DNA from: Propionibacteriaceae bacterium
GTDB taxonomy: Bacteria; Actinomycetota; Actinomycetes; Propionibacteriales; Propionibacteriaceae
Length of the DNA: 64,000 nt
NCBI GenBank assembly: GCA_003158895.1
Contig: PMLO01000090.1
Span: 40,830-104,829, forward strand
Direction: 5' to 3'
Made by a program: the position numbers and the translations under genes. This document shows positions 35,439 through 43,550 of this stretch, piece by piece; the first letter of the stretch is position 1; the number at the start of each line of letters is the position of its first letter. The notes under the pieces were generated by a model, which worked only from the letters and a program-made list of their open reading frames with translations, did not search any database and was not told the DNA's origin.

Positions 35439-36340
35439 TGCGATGGCCACGAACTCAGGTCCCGGACCCGATCAGCTCGCCCCGGATGGGGCCGGCTGGT
35501 CGGCACATCATTGTTGTGTTCGCCCCGAAGGGGGGTGTCGGGAAGACGACGGTCGCGGCCGGGATCGCGCAGCAGCTCGCCGCGACCCGTGGCGAGACGG
35601 TCGCCGTGATCGACGCGAACCTGCACCGCGGCACGTTGCGGCAACGGACCGTTCCTGGTGAGGTCCCTCCGCCGTTGTCGTTTGTGGAGCTATGTCGCCA
35701 GGCGCCCGTGTTGCGGCCGGAGTGGCCGATGCTGGTCCCGTTCCATGACCTGGTCGGCAGGTTGCGGGTGTTCGGGAACGACGCCGCGGATCCGGCTGCG
35801 GTGGAGGCGCTGGACGGGCCGGCCTTTGCGGCAGGCGTGGATCTGGTGGCCCGTGCGGCGCAGGTCGTGGTGCTCGACATGGGTACCTCTGCAACTGGGC
35901 CGGTGATCCGTGCCGCGTTGGAGATGGCGGGGACTGTGGTTGCTGTCGCTGACCGCAGCGCGGACTCGTTGGAGCTGCTCATCGAGTGGGTGTCGGCGTT
36001 GGCCGGTTCTCCGCAGTCGTTCAGTCCCGCTGCGGAAGCGGTCGCCGGGTTCGCGTCAGTCGCGGACGGCCGCTATGCCGACCTGGTCCCGGGCCTGGTG
36101 ATCGCGCTGAATCCGTCCCGGACGCGTAGTGACGTACTGCCGCGGGACCAGCGCCGGTATCTGGAGTGGCTGAATCAGGCGTGCGGGCATGTGGTGTCGG
36201 TACCACGGGACCCCCAGGTCGCCCGCGGTGACGTGATCGACTGGGACACCGTGTCTGCGTCGACGTTGCGGGCGTTCCGGGACCTGGCCGGGTGCTGCGC
36301 TTCCCGGTTCCCTCTGCCGCCGCGCGAGCGCGTGTCGTGA
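35438..36340 (+). CDS. MinD/ParA-like ATPase within the secretion operon
   Basis: A 300-residue P-loop ATPase. It has a deviant Walker A motif (IIVVFAPKGGVGKTTVAAGIAQQLA), an activating-type Asp in VAVIDANLHRGTL and a Walker-B-like strand in VVVLDMGTSATGPV. Unlike canonical ParA it has no helix-turn-helix. It overlaps both neighbours (TGATG upstream and GTGA downstream), so it is part of the secretion machinery operon rather than a partition locus. A role in positioning or assembling the channel, or in recruiting element DNA to it, is inferred from position. Confidence 0.75.
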   Translation: MRWPRTQVPDPISSPRMGPAGRHIIVVFAPKGGVGKTTVAAGIAQQLAATRGETVAVIDANLHRGTLRQRTVPGEVPPPLSFVELCRQAPVLRPEWPMLVPFHDLVGRLRVFGNDAADPAAVEALDGPAFAAGVDLVARAAQVVVLDMGTSATGPVIRAALEMAGTVVAVADRSADSLELLIEWVSALAGSPQSFSPAAEAVAGFASVADGRYADLVPGLVIALNPSRTRSDVLPRDQRRYLEWLNQACGHVVSVPRDPQVARGDVIDWDTVSASTLRAFRDLAGCCASRFPLPPRERVS

Positions 36341-37011
36341 GCGTCGGCCTGCCGGCGTTGCCGCCGCGAGCCCGCCGCCGCACGGAACGGCCAGCCTGGC
36401 AGGGCCAGGCGGTCGTCGTCGCGATGGTCGTCGTGTTGATCGTCGGCGCCGGGTGGGTGGGCGCTGCCGTCGTGACAGCGCCAGTGTCCGCAGCGTCGAC
36501 CACGGTGGCAACGATCACCGCCGTGACGACCGCCACGGCGATGACCACAGTCACCGCGCCTGCGCCAGAAACGCCGCTCTCAGCGGCGCCGACTGACACC
36601 ACCACGACTACGGCACCGATCCAGGCGCCGGCGCCGGCGCCGGCGAAGACCACCACGGCGGCGGCACGGAAGACAACGACAGCACCAGCCGCCCCCGCGA
36701 AGACGACTGCTGCGCCGGCGCCGGCGCCGGCGGCTCACCATGTGTCGGCGTCGCTTGCGGCGTCCGGAGGTGGCGGGGCGATCACAGCGACGGTGACGGT
36801 GACTAGTGATGCCGCGACAGCGGCGGTGACGATCTCCGCCACATCCCCCGGGAAAGCAACTGCGTCGGCGAGCAAGACGGTCACTGTCAGCGGCGGCACA
36901 GGCAGCTGGACAACCACGTTGCACCCCGGTTCCGGGACGTGGTCGGTGTCGGCGTATGTGTCGTGCAGTTCGGGATCTGTCACCACCGGCACCTTCACAC
37001 TAGGAGTCTGA
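36337..37011 (+). CDS. Membrane-anchored stalk protein with Ig-like end
   Basis: A 224-residue bitopic protein: basic N-terminus (PRARRRTERPAWQGQ), one transmembrane helix (VVVAMVVVLIVGAGWVGAAVV), a 110-residue Ala/Thr/Pro/Lys stalk (TTTAAARKTTTAPAAPAKTT) and a C-terminal beta sandwich (ASLAASGGGGAITATVTVTS, later VSAYVSCSSGSVTTG). The same design occurs in the lipoprotein at 27020. It probably spans the wall as an outer part of the transfer apparatus. GTG 36337 overlaps the preceding stop (GTGA), and the next ATG follows its stop directly. Confidence 0.6.
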   Translation: MSVGLPALPPRARRRTERPAWQGQAVVVAMVVVLIVGAGWVGAAVVTAPVSAASTTVATITAVTTATAMTTVTAPAPETPLSAAPTDTTTTTAPIQAPAPAPAKTTTAAARKTTTAPAAPAKTTAAPAPAPAAHHVSASLAASGGGGAITATVTVTSDAATAAVTISATSPGKATASASKTVTVSGGTGSWTTTLHPGSGTWSVSAYVSCSSGSVTTGTFTLGV

Positions 37012-38712
37012 ATGCGGCCTCTTCCGCCACTACCCAACAAGCCGACCGTCCCCGACGCGGCACCCATTCCGCCTTCCTCGGCATCGCCTGGCCCGGTCGA
37101 GGGGTGGAGCTGGCCGGCGGCACCCGCCGCGGCGCCCACCTCCCCGGCGGGTCCGGTGCTGGTGGGTCCGTCGACGGTGGATCCGGGTGCGACGACGCTG
37201 GCCGGGTCGGGGTTCATCCCGGCCGGGGACCGCAGCGCGTTGCGTGCAGCTCGTCGGCTGGCGACACGCCGCGAGGCTGCGACCAGGTCGGCCCGGGCCG
37301 AGTTGGTCAAGGGCGAGAAGGCGCGCGACATGGCGGAGAACCGGAGCGTGGACTGGTTACCGCGGCGGGGCACGAAGGGTCCCGATGCGGGTCGAACGGT
37401 CGGCAGGTTGCGGCTGAGGCCGCACAAGGCGACCAGTGATGTGCTGTCGGTCGCGTACCCGTTCTTGGCTGAGGCCGGGATCGGGTCGTCCGGTCCGTGG
37501 ATCGGTACCGACTCGTGGTCGGGGTCGTCGTTCTGCTTCGACCCGTGGGAGCTGTACAAGCGGGGCGTGCTGACGAACCCGAACGTGTTGCTGGCCGGGG
37601 TGATCGGCCGCGGGAAGACGACCTTGTCGGCGTCGCTGGTTGTCCGGTCGCTCGCGTTCGACCGGCAGGCGTTCATCCCCGGTGATCTGAAGGGCGAATG
37701 GGCGTTCCTGGTCCACGCGCTCGAGGAGATGGCTGCCAGGCGCGAGAAGCGGTTCTCGGGGGCCGTGTTGGCGTTGGGTCCTGGCATGGCCACCCGGTTG
37801 AACCCGCTCGACGCCGGACCTCGGCCGGCCATGATGATCGGCCCGACTGGGGGCCGGGAAGCGATGACTGACCAGGCATGGACCGACATCGTCCACAACC
37901 GCCGTTCTGCGCTGCTGACGGCGCTCGCGATCACGGGCACCGGCCGGGACCTGTCACCGGTCGAAGGGACCGCGTTGGCTGCCGGGCTGGTGGAGGCCGA
38001 ACGCCGCCCTGATCCGATGCTGCCGCATGTGGTGGCAGCACTGCTGGACCCGCCCGTCGATGGTGTCCGGGGCTCGACCCGCGCGCAGCTGATCGAAGAC
38101 GGCCGCCCGGTCGCCCACGCCCTGCTGGCCTTGGTCGAAGGAGACCTGAAGGGCATGTTCGACGGTGCGTCGACGACGACGTTGGACACGACGTGCGACA
38201 TCACCGTCGCGGACCTGTCGCGGATCCACGGGTCTGACACCCGCCTGGCGTTGGTGCAGACGTGCGTGTCGTCATGGATGGAAGCCGCGCTGATGGACCC
38301 GGAGTCGCCGAACAGGTGGGTCGTCTACGACGAGGCGTGGCGGCTGATGCGGCTGCCGGCGCTGCTGAGCCGGATGCAGTCGCAGTGGAAGCTGTCGCGG
38401 GCGCTCGGTATCGCGAACCTGCTCGTGATCCACCGCCTGTCCGACCTCGACTCGGTCGGCGACGAAGGCTCGTCGATGCGTGAGCAGGCGCTCGGGCTGC
38501 TCGCCGACTGCTCGTCGCGGATCCTCTACGCCCAAGAAGCCGACCAGGCGGCAAAGACCGGTGCGTCGATCGGCCTGACGACGACGGAGATGGACCAGCT
38601 GTCAGCGCTCGACAAAGGCGAAGGGCTGTGGAAGCTCGGCGGCCGGTCGTTCATGGTCCGCCACCGAGTACCCGCCTCAGAGTTGACGCTCCTGCCAGAT
38701 CGGATGCGGTGA
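37012..38712 (+). CDS. VirB4-like conjugation ATPase (C-terminal-half type)
   Basis: A 566-residue protein with a Pro-rich N-terminus and a RecA-like ATPase core. Walker A is LAGVIGRGKTTLSASLVVRSL (about residues 193-213) and Walker B is RWVVYDEAWRLMRLP (about residue 438). The sequence between them (QAFIPGDLKGEWAFLVHALEE and LALGPGMATRLNPLDAG) is VirB4-like, as is the terminal LADCSSRILYAQEADQAAK. It is shorter than classical VirB4 and lacks its N-terminal domain, which the SCO6880-type protein may supply. It energises assembly of the secretion channel at the membrane. Confidence 0.8.
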   Translation: MRPLPPLPNKPTVPDAAPIPPSSASPGPVEGWSWPAAPAAAPTSPAGPVLVGPSTVDPGATTLAGSGFIPAGDRSALRAARRLATRREAATRSARAELVKGEKARDMAENRSVDWLPRRGTKGPDAGRTVGRLRLRPHKATSDVLSVAYPFLAEAGIGSSGPWIGTDSWSGSSFCFDPWELYKRGVLTNPNVLLAGVIGRGKTTLSASLVVRSLAFDRQAFIPGDLKGEWAFLVHALEEMAARREKRFSGAVLALGPGMATRLNPLDAGPRPAMMIGPTGGREAMTDQAWTDIVHNRRSALLTALAITGTGRDLSPVEGTALAAGLVEAERRPDPMLPHVVAALLDPPVDGVRGSTRAQLIEDGRPVAHALLALVEGDLKGMFDGASTTTLDTTCDITVADLSRIHGSDTRLALVQTCVSSWMEAALMDPESPNRWVVYDEAWRLMRLPALLSRMQSQWKLSRALGIANLLVIHRLSDLDSVGDEGSSMREQALGLLADCSSRILYAQEADQAAKTGASIGLTTTEMDQLSALDKGEGLWKLGGRSFMVRHRVPASELTLLPDRMR

Positions 38713-39506
38713 TGAAGAACGAAGTGGAGGCTGGCCATCTGTTCGACGGTGAGCCGGTGTACCTGGTCCACATGAGGACCCCGCGAGAGCGCCGTCGGTC
38801 ACGCCGGACAGCCGGCGACGAACGGTTCGCCTCGCCCATGGTCGACGCGCTGCTGACCAGCGACTTCAGCGAGGGGTACGACGTCCCGCAGCGGGACCCT
38901 TTCACCGGGCAGTACCGGGTGATTGTGCGCCTGGTCGATGGCAGGACGGTCCTGTGCAACCGGTGGAGCCTGGCGCATGCCCGGTCCTGCCCGAAGTGCG
39001 AGCAGAGGTGGAAGGACGCCGAGTACGCCCTGACTCATCAGACCCCTGAGGGGGGACTGCGGTCCACGATCGTCGCGAACCTGAGCGAGTTCCGCCGGCA
39101 TGACTACTACATGGCGGACGCCCTGGACCTGACGTTCGAGCGAGACGACGTCGAGGTGGCCGGGATGCTCGACACCGAGGAGTTCGGCATGTACCTGATC
39201 ACCATTCAGGCGTGGGAGGTGGCCGACCGGACAGCGCGTGCGCAAGCGACGGAGACGGCCACGGACTGGCTCGTGCGGTGCGCGGGTGCTGTCGGTGGCC
39301 GACCGGTGAGCGCCGAGCAGGTGTCTGCCGTCCGAGCTTCCGTCGACTCGCATCTCGCCGACGACGTGTGGGCCGCGACCATCATCAACGAGTGGTCGGC
39401 GACCATGTCGATGGTGGCGGATCCGCTGTGGACCCAAATGCCCGTGGCCGCACCGGACGCGCTCACCACCGGTGCCCGATCGGGGACGGTTGAGGGCGAA
39501 CTGTGA
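38712..39506 (+). CDS. Hypothetical protein of the secretion operon
   Basis: A 264-residue soluble protein. A Cys pair stands in HARSCPKCEQRWKDAEYALT and an acidic segment in ALDLTFERDDVEVAGMLDTEEFGMYL. No known family was recognised. The ATG at 38712 overlaps the stop of the VirB4-like gene (TGATG), so it is translated with the machinery. Downstream of its stop lies a 31-base spacer containing GGGACGGTT near 39483, a sequence shared with the operator-like repeats. Confidence 0.55.
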   Translation: MKNEVEAGHLFDGEPVYLVHMRTPRERRRSRRTAGDERFASPMVDALLTSDFSEGYDVPQRDPFTGQYRVIVRLVDGRTVLCNRWSLAHARSCPKCEQRWKDAEYALTHQTPEGGLRSTIVANLSEFRRHDYYMADALDLTFERDDVEVAGMLDTEEFGMYLITIQAWEVADRTARAQATETATDWLVRCAGAVGGRPVSAEQVSAVRASVDSHLADDVWAATIINEWSATMSMVADPLWTQMPVAAPDALTTGARSGTVEGEL

Positions 39507-39537
39507 AGACCAACACCAACACCCGATGGGACCCGCA

Positions 39538-39888
39538 ATGAGCGACAACCTGCCCGGTAGGCCCATGCTGCGGTGGCCGGCTTACCAGCCGACGCGCCTC
39601 GGACTCGTCTACGCCTCGATCACAGGAACGACACTGGCGGTGCTGCGCGGGACGCTGCAGACCCTGAGAGTGACGATCGCACTTGGGGCCGCCTACACCA
39701 TCGTCGAGCTCGGCAACATCGTTGAGCTGATCCATGACAACTGGGCGACGTTCGTCGCCTCGTCGCCGGGGGTGATCATCACCTTCGCGCTCGGGATGAC
39801 CGTCATATGCGCCGGGGTCGCCGTCCACGGAATGGCGCTCCGAATGCTGAGCAGAGAGCTGGCGGCCCTACCCAGGTACCGCCGGTGA
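39538..39888 (+). CDS. Small membrane protein
   Basis: A 116-residue protein with two hydrophobic stretches (TLRVTIALGAAYTIVELGNIVELI, partly amphipathic, and VIITFALGMTVICAGVAVHGMAL). Residues at both ends are basic. The family is unknown. It lies between the secretion operon and a gene preceded by another GGGACGGTT element at 39933. Confidence 0.55.
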   Translation: MSDNLPGRPMLRWPAYQPTRLGLVYASITGTTLAVLRGTLQTLRVTIALGAAYTIVELGNIVELIHDNWATFVASSPGVIITFALGMTVICAGVAVHGMALRMLSRELAALPRYRR

Positions 39889-39969
39889 GCGCCGCCCCCT
39901 GACCGCGAGCATGTGGGACCGATCGGGGACGGTTTCGGGGGATCAGTGAAGACCAGGGAAGGAAGTCAC

Positions 39970-40344
39970 GTGGAGGTTGTCGTGCCTGCTGAGGGCAGGT
40001 TGGCGTTGCTGGTCGACGTGTCGGGCGACATCAGATCGGTGGGGTTGTCGGCGTCGTCTCCTGCTGCGTGGGCCGAGGAGCTGGCGGGCTTGTTGGGCCA
40101 TAGCCAGTGGGTGACTCGTGAGGTGACGTGTGCGGATGCGGCGGTGCTGGTGTGGTCGGCGCAGGGCAGCCTGCCGCCGGTGAATGTGAGGGTGATGGTG
40201 ATGCTGGCGGGGCTGGGTGAGCATGCGTGGCTGGCTCGTGGGCCGGTCCTGATGACCGGCCCGGCTGGTCCTGGCGGGATCCCCGGCCCGGTGTCGGCTG
40301 AGGTGGCTCACAGTCTGGTGTTTGGGGATGACCCTGATGAATGA
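39970..40344 (+). CDS. Small hypothetical protein upstream of the coupling protein
   Basis: A 124-residue alpha/beta protein (VEVVVPAEGRLALLVDVSGD, then AELAGLLG and VTCADAAVLVWSAQGSLPPVNVRVMVML). GTG 39970 is chosen because a GGAAGGA lies 6-7 bases upstream; the longer frame begins within the regulatory region. Its last codons overlap the start of the VirD4-like gene, so it is translated with the coupling protein. It may be an accessory factor for relaxosome docking, which is inference. Confidence 0.5.
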   Translation: MEVVVPAEGRLALLVDVSGDIRSVGLSASSPAAWAEELAGLLGHSQWVTREVTCADAAVLVWSAQGSLPPVNVRVMVMLAGLGEHAWLARGPVLMTGPAGPGGIPGPVSAEVAHSLVFGDDPDE

Positions 40345-42160
40345 TCCGGACGCGGCGGCGGACGTAGGGATCTGGGCGCTTTTTGGGGTGCTGGGTGTCG
40401 GTATCGCGTTGGGGCTTGGCGGGTCGGTCGCGATTTGGGTGTTGACCGGGCATTGGCCGCACGCCGGCGTGTGGACGGGGCTGATGGTGTTGCTGCATCC
40501 GGGCAGTCCGTGGGTGGCGTGGCAGCAGCCGACAGGGCCGTTGTGGGCGTATTGGCTGATTTCCGGTGTGGTCGGTCTGCTCGTGGTGTCGGTGCTGGTG
40601 TGGGTCGGTGTCCGGGTGTTCGGGTTGGGGTCGAAGCAGCTCGTCGATCCGGGCCGGCATCCGGATCGGGTTCCGGGGTTGGCGGGGGCGGCCGAGGTTC
40701 GTCGGGTCGCGGGCGATCGTCAGCTGCTGAAGGCGGCGAAGACGCTGCGGCCGTCGCTGGGCCGTTCGGCGAGGTTGACTGATGTGGGGTGGACGGTCGG
40801 TGTCGCGTGCGGGTTCCGGTGGTTCTCGATCCGTTTGCGGCGGCTGGTCGCGCATGGTGTTGCGGTGTGGGTGGGTGTGCGGGACTCGATCGTGGTTCTT
40901 GGAGCTCCCGGGTCTGGTAAGGGTTTGCATCTGGTGATGCGGGCGATTCTGGACGCACCGGGTGCGGTGATCACGACGTCTACCCGTCCGGACAATGCGC
41001 TGGTCACGATGACTGCTCGGGCAGATGGTGGGCGGCCGGTGATGGTGTTCGATCCGCAAGGCCTGGCGGCGGGTGTTCCGGGTGTGATGGCATGGTCGCC
41101 GATCCGGGGCTGTGAGCATCCGCGGACGGCGATGGTCCGTGCGGTCGCGTTGACTGCCGGGTCAGCGGACGGCACTGAAGACTCGAGCTACTGGGCGACA
41201 CAGGCCGCGGGCGTGGTCCAAGGCCTGCTCCATGCCGCAGCGTTGGCGAAAGTCTCGACCCCTGAGCTGTGGTCGTGGACGTTGTCGCCAGGTAACGCCC
41301 GTACCGCGGTCGACATTCTGTCCAGCACGGCTGGTGCCGCGCCGGGTTGGGCGGGTGCGCTGCGGGGCGTGGTGGAGGGCGACCCGAGGCTTCGGGACAA
41401 CATCTGGTCGGTGGTCACGGGCGCGTTCGCCGCAATGGCGGACCCGGACGTGCTGGCTGCCTGTACCCCGCCAGCGGGGGCGGCGTTCGACCCGGTGTCG
41501 TTCCTGCGTGACAAGGGGACGTTGTATCTGCTCGGTACCGCGTCGGGCGCGTCAGCGGCGGCGAACCTGATCGCCGCGCTGGTCGAAGACATTGTCGAGA
41601 CGGGCCGGGTGTTGGCGGCCGCGTCGACTGGTGCCCGGTTGGATCCGCCGTGCGCGCTGGTGTTGGACGAGGCGGCGAACTATCCGCTGCCGAGCCTGCC
41701 GTCGTTGATGAGTGAGGGCGGCGGGACCGGGTTCACGATGTGGGTGTTCTTGCAGTCGCTCGCGCAGGCCCGCAAGAAGTGGGGCAAGGACGCGGCGGAA
41801 ATCGTGTGGGACGCGGCGACGGTGAAGGTCATCCTCGGGGGTGGCGGGAACGCCGACGACCTGAAGGACCTGTCGACGCTGATGGGACAGTATCGCGAGA
41901 CCCGGGTGACGACGTCGGGCGGCCGCTCCGGTCGGGGCTGGTCAGAGTCGGTGCAGGATTCGCCGATCCTGGATCCGGGCCAGATCCGGCGGATCAAGTT
42001 CGGGTGGGGTCTGGTGCTGCTGCGTTCCGGTGCTCCGATCATGGCCAGGTTGCAGCGCTGGATCGACCGTGACGACGCCTCCCGGCTCACCACAGACCGT
42101 CGCCGGCTCGAGGAGCTGTTGCAGCGTGCCGCAGCGCAGAAGCCCGCCGGCCGTGCGTGA
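40337..42160 (+). CDS. VirD4/TraG-type coupling protein
   Basis: A 607-residue ATPase. Two N-terminal transmembrane helices (IWALFGVLGVGIALGLGGSVA and LWAYWLISGVVGLLVVSVLVW) precede the TraG/TraD core with Walker A VVLGAPGSGKGLHLVMRAIL, the segment VITTSTRPDNALVTM and Walker B CALVLDEAANYPLPSLPSLM. The C-terminal GGNADDLKDLSTLMGQYRE is also typical of VirD4. The protein links the relaxosome to the channel and pumps the T-strand. ATG 40337 is chosen; ATG 40328 is possible. The stop overlaps the HNH gene. Confidence 0.88.
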   Translation: MNDPDAAADVGIWALFGVLGVGIALGLGGSVAIWVLTGHWPHAGVWTGLMVLLHPGSPWVAWQQPTGPLWAYWLISGVVGLLVVSVLVWVGVRVFGLGSKQLVDPGRHPDRVPGLAGAAEVRRVAGDRQLLKAAKTLRPSLGRSARLTDVGWTVGVACGFRWFSIRLRRLVAHGVAVWVGVRDSIVVLGAPGSGKGLHLVMRAILDAPGAVITTSTRPDNALVTMTARADGGRPVMVFDPQGLAAGVPGVMAWSPIRGCEHPRTAMVRAVALTAGSADGTEDSSYWATQAAGVVQGLLHAAALAKVSTPELWSWTLSPGNARTAVDILSSTAGAAPGWAGALRGVVEGDPRLRDNIWSVVTGAFAAMADPDVLAACTPPAGAAFDPVSFLRDKGTLYLLGTASGASAAANLIAALVEDIVETGRVLAAASTGARLDPPCALVLDEAANYPLPSLPSLMSEGGGTGFTMWVFLQSLAQARKKWGKDAAEIVWDAATVKVILGGGGNADDLKDLSTLMGQYRETRVTTSGGRSGRGWSESVQDSPILDPGQIRRIKFGWGLVLLRSGAPIMARLQRWIDRDDASRLTTDRRRLEELLQRAAAQKPAGRA

Positions 42161-42530
42161 CCCTCGTCGCGGCGTGGCGTGGACGCAGGCTCGGGTTCGT
42201 CGCCGTTCGAAGTACTCGGCCTACATCACCAGCCCGGCCTGGTTCAGGCGGCGGGAGTCGTGGGTTGCCGCGTACACGTTGCGTCATGGGACAGGCCCGG
42301 TGTGCGCCGGCTGCGGCGGTGCCTGGTCGGTCGCGCACGGTGACCTGCACCACATCACCTACGCCCGGCTGGGCGCTGAACACGACGCGGATCTTGTCGC
42401 GTTGTGTCGTGTGTGCCACTCCACGCTCCACGACCTGTGGGACGCCTCCCCCGCGTGGCGTCGTCTCGGGCGAGTCACGGCCACACGCGGAATCCTCGCT
42501 CTGCTGCGCACCCGAAAGGCGACCACATGA
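42153..42530 (+). CDS. HNH endonuclease-like protein
   Basis: A 125-residue basic protein with a zinc-binding HNH signature: CAGCGGAWSVAHGDLHHITY followed by ALCRVCHSTLHDLW, giving CxxC, the HH pair and CxxCH. The His pair and distal His would form the beta-beta-alpha-metal active site. GTG 42153 overlaps the end of the coupling-protein gene, and the stop overlaps the next ATG (ATGA). HNH nucleases are common next to conjugation and phage packaging modules; the target is unknown. Confidence 0.75.
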   Translation: MRDPRRGVAWTQARVRRRSKYSAYITSPAWFRRRESWVAAYTLRHGTGPVCAGCGGAWSVAHGDLHHITYARLGAEHDADLVALCRVCHSTLHDLWDASPAWRRLGRVTATRGILALLRTRKATT

Positions 42531-43084
42531 CCCTCTCGACGTCGATCGACCCGGACGAGCCCACCGGCGCGGACACCTTGGTCCCTGAGCTGGCGGATGG
42601 TGACTCTTCCGCCCTTGACTTGGCGGCGCTGCTTGGTGGGCCTGACTTCGGCGGTTTGGGCGTCGGGCCGATCTACTGGCCGGACCTGTCGCCGGACGAG
42701 TATGGGGAGAAGCTGCGTGAGTTGGCGGTGTGGGTAGGTGGGTTGCAGGTCCGCTACCCGGAGATGGTGACGTTGCCGTTGTGCTGGTGGAAGCACAACT
42801 CGATCATCGAGCTGCTGTCGACGATGCGCGAGCATGAGCAGTTCTCGTACTCGCGGGCCTCGCCCCCGCCGGCGTCCGCATCGTGGCAGCTGATCTTCCG
42901 GGACCTGGAAGCACGACTTCGCGACTGGATCCGGATGCTGCGGTGCAACAGCGACTACCGGGTCACTCACGACCACCTGATGCTGCCTACCCAGCCCCCG
43001 GACGGACTGGCTGACTGGCTGAAAGAAAGATCCGAACAACTCACACCCACCGGAGAGGACATCACTCATGGCGATCAAAACTAA
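42527..43084 (+). CDS. Hypothetical protein
   Basis: A 185-residue acidic protein. A Trp-rich stretch (YWPDLSPDEYGEKLRELAVWVGGLQVRYPE, then LPLCWWKHNSIIELLS) suggests a small globular helical domain, as seen in DUF4913-type proteins of actinobacterial elements; that name is tentative. ATG 42527 overlaps the HNH stop (ATGA), and its stop lies 17 bases inside the next gene. Confidence 0.55.
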   Translation: MTLSTSIDPDEPTGADTLVPELADGDSSALDLAALLGGPDFGGLGVGPIYWPDLSPDEYGEKLRELAVWVGGLQVRYPEMVTLPLCWWKHNSIIELLSTMREHEQFSYSRASPPPASASWQLIFRDLEARLRDWIRMLRCNSDYRVTHDHLMLPTQPPDGLADWLKERSEQLTPTGEDITHGDQN

Positions 43085-43550
43085 ATGGCTCGTCTCGCAC
43101 GCCTGCGGGCATCAGGAGACCCACGACCTTGGCGGGAAGCCGGCCGACAAGCGAGCCGGGTATGCGGCCTGGCTGGCCCGGACAGATTGCCGTGCGTGCT
43201 GGCAGGCGTCCCGTACCCCGTCGAAGGAATGGCTCGCCGAGCAGGCGGCCGAGCTGGACACGTGGGAGACGACGGCGGAGATGCCGCCGCTGGAAGGCAG
43301 CGAGAAGGCGGTCACGTGGGGTCGGCAGTGCCGCCACGACCTGTTGGTCGGTGCGTACTCGGCGTTGGTCACCGACGCCGCCGACCTCGACGATGACTCG
43401 TGGCTGGCGCAGGTCGAGATCCCTGCGCGCCGGATCGGACGGGCGTCCTGGTGGATCGATAACCGTGACACCGACACGGTCGACATCCTCGAGCTCCTCG
43501 AGGTCGCTCAGGGCGATGAGACGGCGGGGATCTGCGAGAATCCCGCATGA
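43068..43550 (+). CDS. Hypothetical protein paralogous to the N-terminus of the next protein
   Basis: A 160-residue protein. A Cys/His cluster at the N-terminus (SHACGHQETHDL, later RTDCRACWQ) looks like a small zinc site. The centre, WETTAEMPPLEGSEKAVTWG followed by RQCRHDLLVGAYSALV and IPARRIGRASWWIDNRD, repeats the order and key residues of residues 36-105 of the primase-like protein encoded immediately downstream. One domain is therefore present both alone and fused. The stop overlaps the next start (ATGA). Confidence 0.6.
   Translation: MAIKTKWLVSHACGHQETHDLGGKPADKRAGYAAWLARTDCRACWQASRTPSKEWLAEQAAELDTWETTAEMPPLEGSEKAVTWGRQCRHDLLVGAYSALVTDAADLDDDSWLAQVEIPARRIGRASWWIDNRDTDTVDILELLEVAQGDETAGICENPA

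Noticed and set aside
43112..43486. Minus-strand frames of 124-200 aa opposite the 43068 and 43547 genes
   Set aside because: Shadows of the two paralogous plus-strand genes, whose motifs are conserved between them in the plus frame.
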